DNA from: Arenicola marina
Lineage: Eukaryota > Annelida > Polychaeta > Arenicolidae
Assembly: GCA_964019135.1 (NCBI GenBank)
Contig: OZ025256.1
Location: forward strand, 17,801,911-17,865,910
Direction of reading: 5' to 3'
DNA length: 64,000 nucleotides
Every line of letters starts with the position of its first letter. Position 1 is the stretch's first letter. Shown here in pieces: positions 1-10,348 of this stretch. The position numbers and the translations under genes were made by a program. Below the pieces are notes generated by a model. The model searched no databases and was not told the DNA's origin. It saw nothing but the letters and a program-made list of their open reading frames with translations.

Positions 1-819
1 GACTCTTACCAATATACATACGAGCATTTTACAGACGGCAAACCCGCTTTTCGATCCCCCCCCCTCCCTCCCCGGTGGCAAGTAAAAATATCCGCTCTAT
101 ACGGGTACTTTATTTATCATAAATGGAACGTCGTGAAAAATCGCACTGAGATTTTTTTTAAATCGATACTGAACACTGGACCCCCTCCCCCCCCCCCCCC
201 CCCGCCCCCCCTTCCAGACCCCTCTCATTGTATGAAATTTAAAAAGTCGATTTCGTTACACCTTTAGCTCAATGTATTAGTATGAAAATGACGTTTGAAC
301 ATTAAACATGCACGACAGTAACGTCCTTGACACACTAAGTACCGATTATAGGGGTCGAAAGTTTGACCCATAAAAGCGTTGTCTGCAAAAAAACCTCCAA
401 ACTCAGATTATTATTGTTCACCATTATTTCTTATAGATATTGTTATTTGTGGATTTCAGGTAGCCTACAATAAGCCCAATGGTCACGATAAGAGCACCAT
501 GCAGCAAACAGCTGACCGGCAGAGGATCGGCCACCAGTACATAAGGTACAGGTTTAGGGAGTGGGTGGAGGGGTGTGCGCCAGCGTAGCGGGTCACAGCT
601 TGCATGCGAGTGTGTATTGGTGGGCAGGGAGGGGTCGGTTGGGGGGTGGGGGGGGGGAGTGTTGCGACAGGAGAAGGGGGAAGCCATACAGCTCACCATT
701 GCAATGATTCTTTAGTCGATTTACACAGAAGTGTTAACAGGGCGAATTTTAACTATTTTCTAACGGGCAATACAATTCCACATTGTCCAGGACAAGTTTG
801 GTGCGCAGATATTGTCTAG
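1..819. other. Non-coding flank with homopolymer tracts
   Basis: No supportable gene here. The stretch holds C-rich tracts near 55-75 and 180-215 and a G-rich tract near 625-660, separated by ordinary AT-rich sequence. Short open frames exist on both strands but have no splice context or recognisable motif. Confidence 0.5.
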
Positions 820-1475
820 TTTTTGAGCTACAGCCGAACACTTGACATTTACAATAGTCAAGGTCACGACCTTGATCTTTGACCGAGGTTGCTGAAAGAC
901 GGTCACTTTTGAGATATTATATTGTGTAATATTTGTACTAAGGTGAGTGGCGTGGCTTATAGGTTTCTAAATTTTTTGGCACAGGGTAAACTTGAAAAAT
1001 GTCTTTCAGCATGGATCAAATTGTAAATTTGAACAGAAAAATTCCTGTGACGTCATTTTGGAGTCGAATGGAATCTTTGCTGGGTACCTTCTCACACCAC
1101 GTAAATTATTCTGGGACTGTCTGAAGAAGGCACTTTTGAAATATTCGAGAAAATGTCGCCGTAATGATGAAAGATTGGCGTTTTTAGCATGGAGCGTCCC
1201 GTAAGGAAGAGACCCCATTTGCCACATAATGATGACATTTGCGCATTTTTTTTCCAATATATAAAAGATGCCAAAAAAATCATTAGATAAATGCGTTCTA
1301 CATTTTTTTTTCAGAAAATCCCTGTGACCTTGACCTTTGACCGATTTCGCCCGTTAACAAACTTAGCTTCATTTTTATCCTTCGTGTATCAGGAGACGAA
1401 GTCTGACAGCGATATCTGTAAGCTTTCGAGATTATCGTGTAGACAACACAGACCCAGACACACCGACTAACCGAA
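820..1475. repeat. Dispersed GACCTTTGACC-type repeat copy
   Basis: Contains CAAGGTCACGACCTTGA followed by TCTTTGACCGAGG, and later TGACCTTGACCTTTGACCGA. A tail speaks of a spent copy: a GAGATTATCGTG motif followed by ACACAGACCCAGACACACCGAC. I know this combination (a GGTCA/TGACC core plus a CAGACAGACA-like tail) as a very abundant family in mollusc and echinoderm genomes. The copy looks old, and its ends cannot be set exactly. Confidence 0.5.
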
Positions 1476-2134
1476 CTGAGTGATATATGACGATATGATC
1501 AGCCCTTTCAAAGTTGTGTACCTCAAGTATATGAAATACACGCAGAGAATACATAGTATGAGGAATACTGCATGGATATTCTTCGTTCGATCGTTACTCC
1601 CGCAAGTCGGCGTTACGGTTGGTGGATATAACGCGAGTACTATATGTCGGGAGAAGAGTTATGCTGTGGTGCCACATGGTGACCGTGAACCAACGAGAAA
1701 CCAGGTTCGATTAAGTGTTGCAGGCGGTAGAAATGGGGGCTGATTTCACGATATATTTATTCCGAGTACGAGGCTCGGTAAATTATATGAATAACGTTCA
1801 TTCGACTACACACTACTGCTTTCTATGACCCGGGCACCAGAGGCAAAAACTAACACAAAGATATTTATGTATGTGATTCAAACTAACGATCGAGACATTT
1901 ATTCGACACATGTATATATATATAGCAAGCCGACGTGGAATTTAATAGTGCATATATATACACATAGTCGCGTATGTGTCCAAATAAATTATAGATGTAT
2001 GTGTAATTCAATTTGACATAGACCAAAATGAATTAAAGATATATATGTTCAAATACTCCTACTTGTACATATATATATGCTATGTACAAATGACTTGTCC
2101 AAATGATCCTTTTATTTATTTTATTATTAAATAT
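1476..2134. other. AT-rich flank, no gene seen
   Basis: Rich in TA-type dinucleotide runs (around 1910-1930, 1950-1965 and 2060-2080). No exon with splice sites and no repeat structure that I can name. It ends at the TA dinucleotide (2135-2136) that borders the inverted-end element starting at 2137. Confidence 0.45.
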
Positions 2135-2136
2135 TA

Positions 2137-2945
2137 CCCAGCAGGCACACAACGTCGTGACGACGTCGGGTGTTTGTTGAACTTCGACGTCGAGTTTTGG
2201 TCGGCAGATGGTTGCTTTTGCACCATGGTCTGACGTCATATTCGCGACGTCGTAACGACATCTTGTACCAGACGTCGCATTTTGGTCGGTAGGTGGTTGT
2301 ATTTGCACCATGGCCTGACGTCATATTCGCGACGTCATAACGACGTCTTGAACCAGACGTCGCATTTTGGTCGGTAGGTGGTTGTATTTGCACCATGGTC
2401 TGACGTCAGATTCGCGACGTCGTAACGACGTCTTGTACCAGACGTCGGATTTTAGTCGGCATATGGTTGTATTAGTGCCATGTTCAGACGTCAGATTCGC
2501 GACGACGTAACGACGTCTTGTACCAGACGTCGCATTTTGGTCGGTAGGTGATTGTATTTGCATCATGGCCTGACGTCAGATTCGCGACGTCGTAACGACG
2601 TCTTGTACCAGACGTCGCATTTTGGTCGGTAGGTGGTTGTATTAGTGCAATAATCTGACGTCAGATTCGCGACGTCGTAACGACGTCTTGTACCAGACGT
2701 CGGATTTTAGTCGGCAGATGGTTGTATTAGGGCCATGTTCAGACGTCAGATTCGCGACGTCGTAACGACGTCTTGTACCAGACGTCGGATTTTAGTCGGC
2801 AGATGGTTGTACTTGCACCATGGTCGGACGTCAGATTCGCGACTTCGTAACGACGTCTTGTACCAGACGTCGGGTTTTAGTCGGTAGTTGGTTGTATTAG
2901 TACCATGCTTCGACGTCAGATTCGCGGCATCATGACGACGTTTTC
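2137..2945. repeat. 85-bp GACGTC tandem array (left subterminal)
   Basis: About nine units. The anchor GACGTCTTG (first copy GACATCTTG) recurs at 2257, 2342, 2427, 2512, 2597, 2682, 2767 and 2852, always 85 bases apart. Most units contain the perfect palindrome TGACGTCA, the consensus CRE site bound by CREB/ATF factors, together with several further GACGTC words and a TTTTGGTCGG segment. The array fades out around 2945. Short open frames on the minus strand come only from the period and are not genes. Confidence 0.85.
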
Positions 2946-3046
2946 AGGAAGTAACAGCGTTACATAGACCTTGTATTACACGAATCATTTATTATCTTCA
3001 ATATAACATGGATCTTGCTGGTAGGTGGTCTTTATGGTAGTCTACT

Positions 3047-3185
3047 ATATACTACGGCTATATACTCAGCCATTGGAGGCTCCGATCGCCTGGGCCGGGT
3101 ATTCAAGCCCATCATGCGACAACGTTTTCAGTCACTCGTATGACGGAACCATGAGCCCGTTTTGGCCTCCACCTGATGCTTAAAT
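3047..3185. mobile_element. 139-bp insertion flanked by a 10-bp direct repeat
   Basis: GTAGTCTACT occurs at 3037-3046 and again at 3186-3195, directly bordering the segment. Inside is GGGTATTCAAGCCC, which resembles an RNA polymerase III B box, so a tRNA-derived SINE fragment is possible. No clear A box or poly(A) tail was seen. The direct repeats are the firmest evidence for insertion. Confidence 0.45.
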
Positions 3186-3195
3186 GTAGTCTACT

Positions 3196-4117
3196 TCTTG
3201 CGTCCCCCGCCGCCGCTTCTGTCCGGGGCATACTTCAAATGCTGCGACATCGCAGTACAAATTTCGGCCTCTGTGGCCGAAACTTGACTGATCATTGTGC
3301 TGTCTGAAACAGTTGAAAATAACCCTATATATATACAATATGGTCTACAGTATACTGCAGAGATTTGTCAGCAATTACGCTTTATCAAATATTTCACAAA
3401 ACCCCTAAAAGTACTAGTAATAGGTCAAATCTGTTTCATTCTGGTATTCCCTAAAACTTCTTATTGTCACAATGTCTTCTTTAATGTTCAACTCCTGGAC
3501 TTTAAACTCTTCACTTCAAGACATGAATCCCCATACCCTTTGCCAACAAAGTAAAATACCAGTTAATTTCTTTCTGGACCAATATTAGTATATATTAACC
3601 ATTATCCCAAATTACTATATTATAATTTGGCACTTGGAACATCTCTTTTGTAAAAGAATCACATTGATCTGAATATTTAGATAAATTCTTCGCGTGACAA
3701 ATTCAAGCATCCAACGTCATTTTGCACGAATTTACAACGTCGATCGTTTGATGCCTGATTTTTTTCAAATTTCGTGATTTGAAATTGCTTTAGATACCAA
3801 ACTATGCGCCACATATTCTATCTACAGCTACATGTTGCTTGCTTCGATATCAGTTCTTCAGTGGTAAATGCTCTTCAATCAGTATATTAAACTTTATGAA
3901 ATAATTTACCAATACGCTGATCTTTAACACTGGTCAATAACGTGCAAACAAACATTTAAGTAAATACAAAGTTATATAGCAGTTGTAAAATTTAGAATAA
4001 GAATGGAACAAAAAGAAAATGGATGACATAAACCTCACATTTTCTGAAATTTCTTGCCTTCATGTTTCTCTTGTAAAGTATATCAATACAAAGGCAAGCA
4101 AGGCATTTTCCACTTAC
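3196..4117. other. AT-rich sequence, no gene resolved
   Basis: Contains a plus-strand open frame of 85 codons at 3297-3554, but it has low-complexity composition and no splice signals that I trust. If the minus-strand exons at 4118-4583 are real, this stretch holds the next intron or the 3' end of that transcript. Confidence 0.3.
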
Positions 4118-4254
4118 CGCGGACAACTTTGAATAGGGCTGTCCCCATGAAGGCCCTCTTGCCATTGCAGCCTTTTAGATTGAAGGTTGCCATGCGAGGA
4201 AAGGTGTTCGAAAGCCTCATAATGTTGCCTTTACAAACTTTACATGAATGTTTC
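4118..4254 (-). CDS. Candidate internal exon of an unrecognised minus-strand gene
   Basis: Read on the minus strand, an acceptor (CTTCCATACACAG) at 4255-4267 and a donor GTAAGTG ending at 4117 bound 137 bases that are open in one frame. The translation contains HSCKVCKGNIMRLSNTF and then FNLKGCNGKRAFMGTALF. It joins in phase to the exon at 4519-4583: that exon ends with two bases of a codon and this one supplies the third. A C-x2-C pair is visible, but I do not recognise the family. It lies inside the inverted-end element, so it could belong to a gene the element carries or to an interrupted host gene. Confidence 0.5.
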
Positions 4255-4518
4255 CTGTGTATGGAAGATGGGAGTTACTTTGTTTAATTTATCGAAAATT
4301 GCCGACATTTAATTATAAACATAATCATTAAGAAATAAAGATGGAGTAGTGATGACTTGACTGGCAATAGAGCAAACTTAACAACTTTGCCACAGTACAG
4401 ACACATAGATATCACATACGTTGTGTAGATTCTGGCAGCAACGGTTTTTAAGCTTGCGTACAACCACTTGTATCTTACAAACCCTTTATGAAACCACGAA
4501 GCTTGAGTTAGCATTCAC

Positions 4519-4583
4519 CTTTTCATGATCTCCTGGGCCGTGTTGGAAACCTGTTTTCCTCTTATTAGTGACAGCCTCTGCAC
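4519..4583 (-). CDS. Candidate internal exon, partner of the exon at 4118-4254
   Basis: Minus-strand 65-base exon with acceptor AAATTCCAG (4584-4592) and donor GTGAAT. It encodes VQRLSLIRGKQVSNTAQEIM followed by Lys and a split Arg codon completed by the next exon. The phase agreement between two independently bounded exons is the main argument. Product unknown. Confidence 0.45.
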
Positions 4584-4749
4584 CTGGAATTTATCATTAA
4601 AGATGCGATACATTAACAAAAACAATGAAATAAACCCATCCATGCTGCAATTATGTTTTTTTTAACCTTTTCAAAACACATTATATAGGTATTTTACTTG
4701 TACTATTCGATCGTGAGCACACAAAACGCAACTAAAAATGGAAAGAGGA

Positions 4750-5335
4750 ATCAGACAGCTCCGTCAAACAGCTGAGTGCGGCCTTAGGTAGCAAAATACG
4801 ATTCTCTGATGCACAATCGAATCGAATGTCAAATTTCACTTCGTGACCCGGGAAACAGTTCAAAACGGCCTGAGTACGGTACACTGTAATTTTGTAACGC
4901 AATTAAATATACTCATATCCTAATTCTCATATCAAATGAAACTGTATGATCAGCAAAACAGCCCACTGTGGCATCAGTAAAATATAATTCTTTAACACAT
5001 ACAATCAAATATCATTCGTTTCACCGAAAAAACGCGGACTGCAGCCTTGCAAGCAACACATAATTCTAAGCTTACACAATTAAATATTACATCGTGACCC
5101 ATAAAACAGTTGACTGCAACCTAGTACGGAACATCGGACACAGCTGACTACAGTCTAGTGAGCAAAATATAATTATGCAACACAATTATATTATATGCCT
5201 CACGGTAACCCGTAATACAGGCTACCCCGGCCGGACACAAGGAAATTCTCTTATACTTATAAAATCAAATAACACTGTGAACCGTACAACAGCTGACTGC
5301 GGCCTAAGCACCATACAATAATGTGATATTCACAG
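4750..5335. repeat. Degenerate tandem repeat with CAGCTGACTGCGGCCT motif
   Basis: A motif close to ACAGCTGACTGCGGCCT recurs near 4767, 4854, 4956, 5030, 5106, 5140, 5214 and 5288. It is followed by an ACAAT(C)AAATATCA-type segment and GTGACCC. Spacing is irregular (roughly 35-100 bases) and units are strongly diverged, so this looks like an old tandem array. Confidence 0.5.
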
Positions 5336-5534
5336 CTTTGTTAAACGATTAAAGCCCGAGTGGATGCAGGGAAGCAGTGCCTTTCAGCTCGGTGTTTGTA
5401 TCATGTCACCAGGTGACAGTGAGTGATATGTTATATCATCCTTTTCAAACGTTGATATCAAATGGAATTAACAGTCAATAATTATTGAGACCAAAGTGGT
5501 AGCTTGTCAGCGTACAAATTTGAACTAAGCAGCC

Positions 5535-6470
5535 AGTAAAAGGAGCAACCCATATGCAATGTTACTATGGTATGACCATGGTATATACACCATGGAAAAT
5601 GTACCATGGGGTTTTTGACACATTTACCATGGTATATGGTTAATGTGAATCACAAAGATACCATGGTACATTTACCATGGATAGACCATGATACATTTAC
5701 CACGGATAGACCATGATACATTTACCACGGAACATGTACCATGGATATACCATGGTACATTTACCATGTTTATACTATGGTACATTTACCATAGTATATG
5801 GTAATGTATACAATGAAGATACATTAATGCATTTACCATAGTAATACCATAATGTAATACCATAATGTATTTAACATTGAAATACCATGGTAGAATTATC
5901 ATAGTAAATGCATCATGGTAAATTACTATAGTGTATTCTAGGTAAACATACCACGGTAAATTTACCATGGTATATTTACTATATGCCTACTGTAAATTTA
6001 CTGTGGCCATGGTAAATTTACCACAGTAAAAGTACCATGGTAAATTTACTATAGTAGGCATTTACCATGCCCATGGTAAATTTACCATAGTAGGAGTGGT
6101 AATAACTTACCATGGTACATTTACTATGCCTTCTATGTTAAATTTACCATGGGCATGGTAAATTTACTATAGTAGGCATAATAAATGTATCATGGTAAAT
6201 TAATATGGTATTCAAGGTAAACATACCATGCTAAATGTACAATGGTGATACATTGATAAACATAGGTATATATGGGTGGTCCATTTGCCATATATAAAAA
6301 TACAACGACATAGTTGTTCATGGAACCAATACATTATAACAATTGTTCGATCACAGCTACCAAATGTATCCGGTATAGCATGGTAATTTACCATGGTATA
6401 CCAAGTACCAGGGTATGCTAATTTACCATGGTACTTTATTACATGGATACCATGGTACACTATGGTACTA
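5535..6470. repeat. Palindromic TACCATGGTA repeat tract
   Basis: Dozens of copies and near-copies of TACCATGGTA, often extended to TTTACCATGGTAAATTTACC. They lie at irregular spacing and in a symmetrical arrangement, so both strands read alike. No coding sense. Single strands could fold into many competing hairpins. Variants (TACTATAGTA, TACCACGGTA) keep the dyad, which suggests symmetrical conversion or dyad-preserving change. Confidence 0.8.
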
Positions 6471-6479
6471 ATCACCATT

Positions 6480-6924
6480 ACGTATAGCAATATATATATA
6501 ATGCTATGATATATATATATATAATACCAGTCTGTAAAATACAAAAATAAAGAGATTCACAATCCCCTTTCATATATATGTATTACTATTAAAAAGTCCA
6601 GTATGTCAACATGTGATGTATGCGCATTATATACACATAACTAACTCAAGGTTACATGACACAAATTCCAAAATATTTATATAATATACATATTCTAGTC
6701 ATATAGATATATTAGAGAAACATGATACCATTATGTGAAAAAATTTTCATTGCTTCTATGTATACTGACATCAAATTAAACAAATACTATTAATATACAC
6801 TATATAGCAGCATCATAGTTACATACCTTCAAATTTATATTTCAGATTAAATTTCAAAACAATGCATACATTTCAATTTGTAAAACAAGTAAATCCTTCA
6901 GTTTTTCTTCTTATTATCTAGCCT
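6480..6924. other. AT-rich spacer
   Basis: TA-type microsatellite around 6488-6525 followed by AT-rich sequence. Nothing else recognised. Confidence 0.4.
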
Positions 6925-7010
6925 TTACAACATTGCTGATGCTCTCTCGCATTGCATTAACATGCAAATTTCTTTTACATCTTTGCCAGGGAATCCTCTC
7001 CGGACTTGAT
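6925..7010 (-). CDS. Possible small minus-strand exon
   Basis: On the minus strand a good acceptor (CCTTTGTTACAG) ends at 7011. It is followed by an open frame encoding QVRRGFPGKDVKEICMLMQC and ending in a stop at 6925-6927. Either it is a terminal exon, or a weak donor (GTAAAA at 6978) makes a 32-base exon (6979-7010) that would join in phase 0 to the exon at 4519-4583. Unrecognised product. Short length makes chance a real possibility. Confidence 0.3.
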
Positions 7011-7364
7011 CTGTAACAAAGGATACACTTATCGTCTTAGTAAATTACCCTTCACCAATGCTGTTTAACATTGTAAGACATGGGTACTAATATGTTGGAA
7101 GGCTATCTTATGAAACTTTGTACCACATTTATTATTACATTATGCAGGAAGCAAATTAAATACCAAAGAGAATGTTGTAGACAGTATAGCCTGAAAACAA
7201 GCCTATACTGTGGTACAGTTTCCACATAAAATATAAAAACAATTCAGTGATTTTTCCCTAAGCCATTAAAAGTTTCCCTGAGAAACAGAAACACCACTAA
7301 ATATTTGGGGGGAGGCATGCAACAGGGCTGTACCCTAAGATAGGGTTGAGGCACTCGCAGACAC
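7011..7364. other. Intervening sequence without features
   Basis: Ordinary AT-rich sequence upstream (minus sense) of the possible exon at 6925-7010. No repeat, exon or RNA gene recognised. Confidence 0.35.
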
Positions 7365-7375
7365 ATGTACAAAGC

Positions 7376-7462
7376 GAGGTGAGGTGAGCATTCGCATGTT
7401 TTGTACGTTGTTGCAAACCTCTATAAAGAAATAAAGCTTATATAAAAAAAAAAAAAAAAAAA
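7376..7462 (+). mobile_element. Tiny poly(A)-tailed retroinsertion with 11-bp target duplication
   Basis: ATGTACAAAGC at 7365-7375 is repeated at 7463-7473. Between them lie about 66 bases that end in AATAAAGCTTATAT and a run of about 20 A. An AATAAA signal about ten bases before an A-tail, together with exact flanking duplications, is the signature of LINE-mediated reinsertion of an RNA 3' end. It could be a severely 5'-truncated processed pseudogene or the end of a LINE or SINE. Confidence 0.75.
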
Positions 7463-7800
7463 ATGTACAAAGCCAAAGGAACCAATAAAGTATGTTAACA
7501 AGGTGTTAACAAGAGGAATGCACAGGACATACATGTCACAATCTTTGTACGAAGGTTTATACACATAAGAACAGACAAAGGGTTTCATGAAACTGGCTTC
7601 AGGCTAGTGCGGTAGTGGCAGTACCATAGCCTATGGCATAGGGAGGCACGTACAGGAACCACACAAACTCCAGAGAGAGGGTGGGGAAAAGGGGGGGATG
7701 GTGGGCAGGTTGACCCCTACTCCCCCTGGCGTTTGGGGTTACTTTAGTGTAGATGGTTCCCGCTGTGCCAGTGGCTGCACAGGCGCCGTAAATCAAGGCT

Positions 7801-8453
7801 GAAGGTAAATCACTGATGTACTTCCGATCTGCCGATCCCCTTCCAATCTAAACTTTACGGTGGGGTGATGTTAAAAAGAGTGGTTTATATAGATAGTGTA
7901 TGTTAATTGCTATTCTGGGCTCGCGCTAGGATATTTTTTTCATTAGCCAATTTGGCTAATTCCGTGGAAAAACATTAGCCAAAATTAGCCAAATATAATG
8001 GTTATAAATTGGTTATGTGTTTGTAGTTAAAATTTTATATTCGCCATGTTGGCGAGTGTCAAGGAAGTTCTTATCGCCAAATCCTGAATTTTCTCGCCAA
8101 ATGGCTATTGGCGAATGCTAATACGAGCCCAGCTATTATACTCTATTTTCAAGATGATATGGTGTATGCATTTAATAAATATTATAACCATTTTTATTCA
8201 AAGAGGTCACGCGCAGCAAGATTTGAGCAGTGTCATGGCGGATGCATCGGCACAAAAACATCTGGCTGGTTGTAAAAAGGCTCTAATATTCAATAATTCA
8301 TTTTGGATACACAATATCATCCTGAAAACGGAGTCTGATGGCAATCAACATGCACTTTATCCATATAAAGCACTCTTTTTAACATTGCCCCACTGTAAAC
8401 TGTAGATCGGAAGAAGATCGGAAGGATCGGAAGTACATCGGGCATTTACCCTC
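7801..8453. mobile_element. MITE with about 110-bp imperfect terminal inverted repeats
   Basis: The left arm (7801-7911) contains GATGTACTTCCGATC, then GGTGGGG, GTTAAAAAGAGTG, TTTATAT and TGTTAATTGC. The reverse complement of 8339-8453 gives the same order with few mismatches and small indels. The central part has GGCTAATT/TTAGCCAAA words and a 96-codon open frame with no recognised motif. No clear target duplication was found. A non-autonomous DNA transposon is the best reading. Confidence 0.7.
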
Positions 8454-9030
8454 ACCCGTGAATCAACTGACAGAGGGACAGGCCGGGGGGGGGGGGGGGG
8501 CGGAGCGAGTGGTGTAACAACACTAGCAACAAGTTTCAATTTATAAAGGCTTATGTTCACCTCATGTTATGGTGTCACGCTTGAACCTTGGTGTCTTCAG
8601 GTTCCATACAGTATAGTATTTATAAATTCTTACCTTTCATTTATATACATAAGCAAATATTCGTGAATATAAGCTAATCGTATTCATATGCCGTAGGACT
8701 CCTCTCGCCTTTCCGCAACATTTTTCAAACTTCGCGCATGCGCCTTGCGATCTCCGCTGCACTTCTCCGCTAGGTGGCAGCTGCCACCTGGTGGCGCACT
8801 ACTCACTTTGTCTATGTAGTTGGTGTTTTAGGGCGGGGTAAAGCCAGCCCTACTTCACCGCCAAAATACGCTCGTAAGGGGCATTTCACCTTGAAAATCG
8901 GCTCGAACGTTAGAACGCGAAAATATGCACTCGGAAGGGAAATTTACCTTGGACCCGCTCGCTTCATTATTTTCCCCGGCAAACCCCGCCTATTAAAGCA
9001 TATTTTCAGAAGCCCGCGACCGAGTTTGGT
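8454..9030. other. Spacer with G-tract
   Basis: A run of 15 or more G near 8486-8501, then ordinary sequence. An open frame at 8774-9076 runs into the GACGTC array and has no supporting features. Confidence 0.35.
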
Positions 9031-10346
9031 GGTGCATAAATGGCGTTTTGACGTCGTAGTTTCGACATTGTTCTGACGTCGTATTTCAGTCGTGGTTTGT
9101 CGTGACCAAAGTCCGACGTCGTCATGACGTTGGTTACCGCTGTCGTTTTGACGTCGTAGTCTCGACTTTGTTTTGACGTCGTATTTCTGTCGTGATATGT
9201 CGTGACCAAAGTCCGACGTCGTCATGACGTCGGTTACCGCTGTCGTTTTGACGTCGTAGTCTCGACTTTGTTTTGACGTCGTCTTTCTGTCGTGATATAT
9301 CGTGACCAAAGCCCGACGTCGTGATGACGTCGGTTACCGCTGTCGCTTTGACGTCGTAGTCTCGACTTTGTTTTGACGTCGTCTTTCTGTCGTGATATGT
9401 CGTGACCAAAGTCCGACGTCGTCATGACGTCGGTTACCGCTGTCGTTTTGACGTCGTAGTCTCGAATTTGTTTTGACGTCGTCTTTCTGTCGTGATATGT
9501 CGTGAACAAAGTCCGACGTCGTGATGACGTCGGTTACCGCTGTCGTGTTGACGTCGTAGTCTCGACTTTGTTTTGACGTCGTATTTCAGTCGTGCTATGT
9601 CGTGACCAAAGTCCGACGTCGTCATGACGTCGGTTACCGCTGTTGTGTTGACGTCGTAGTTTCGACTGTGTTTTGACGTCGTATTTCAGTCGTGCTATGT
9701 CGTGACCAAGGTCCGACGTCGTCATGACGTCGGTTACCGCTGTCGTTTTGACGTCGTAGTCTAGACTTTGTTTTGACGTCGTATTTCAGTCGTGAGATGT
9801 CGTGACCAAAGTCCGACGTCGTCATGACGTCGGTTACCGCTGTTGTGTTGACGTCGTAGTTTCGACTGTGTTTTGACGTCGTATTTCAGTCGTGCTATGT
9901 CGTGACCAAGGTCCGACGTCGTCATGACGTCGGTTACCGCTGTCGTTTTGACGTCGTAGTCTCGACTTTGTTTTGACGTCGTATTTCAGTCGTGAGATGT
10001 CGTGACCAAAGTCCGACGTCGTCATGACGTCGATTACCGCTGTCGTGTTGACGTCGTAGTTTCGACTGTGTTTTGACGTCGTATTTCAGTCGTGCTATGT
10101 CGTGACCAAGGTCCGACGTCGTCATGACGTCGGTTACCGCTGTCGTGTTGACGTCGTAAATTCGACGTCGTGTCTAAGTCAGCTTTCTGTCATGACCAAA
10201 TTCCGACGCCGCACTGACGTCGATTTCCCGTGTCCATGTTGACGTCGTGGTTGCGACGTCGCGTTGACGTGGGATTTCAGTTGTCGACGTTGTGACTCAA
10301 GGCCGACGTCATAGCGACGTCATACCGACGTCGTGTGCCCGCTGGG
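9031..10346. repeat. 100-bp GACGTC tandem array (right subterminal)
   Basis: About eleven regular units followed by degenerate ones. GGTTACCGCTGTCG recurs at 9132, 9232, 9332 and so on, exactly every 100 bases. Each unit has several TGACGTC half-sites and a CGTGACCAAAGTCCGACGTC segment. Units at about 9634-9825 and 9834-10025 give identical translations, so a 200-bp dimer has been duplicated. Because 100 is not a multiple of three, the many 63-codon minus-strand frames are by-products. The array ends at the GTGTGCCCGCTGGG terminus. Confidence 0.85.
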
Positions 10347-10348
10347 TA

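Larger units (their letters stand above)
2137..10346. mobile_element. Candidate 8.2-kb inverted-end element with GACGTC subterminal arrays
   Basis: The left end reads CCCAGCAGGCACACAACGTC. The right end, read as reverse complement from 10346, gives CCCAGCGGGCACACGACGTC, so 18 of 20 bases agree. Each end abuts TA (2135-2136 and 10347-10348), compatible with a TA target duplication. Just inside each end lies a GACGTC-rich tandem array, and the two arrays point inward. Their units share the core GACGTCGGA followed by TTTGGTC when read from their own end, so they look related. Neither array has its own second terminus near its inner edge (about 2950 or 9030), which favours a single unit over two separate MITEs. 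The interior carries other insertions and a few minus-strand exon-like pieces but no recognised transposase. The alternative is two degraded copies of one family that lie face to face by chance. Confidence 0.5.

Noticed and set aside
2033-2566. Minus-strand frames of 81-92 codons
   Set aside because: They follow the 85-bp GACGTC period and change frame from unit to unit; no start, splice or conserved protein feature.
8944-10125. A ladder of minus-strand frames, mostly 63-121 codons
   Set aside because: Start positions step by exactly 100 or 200 bases, so they are products of the 100-bp repeat.
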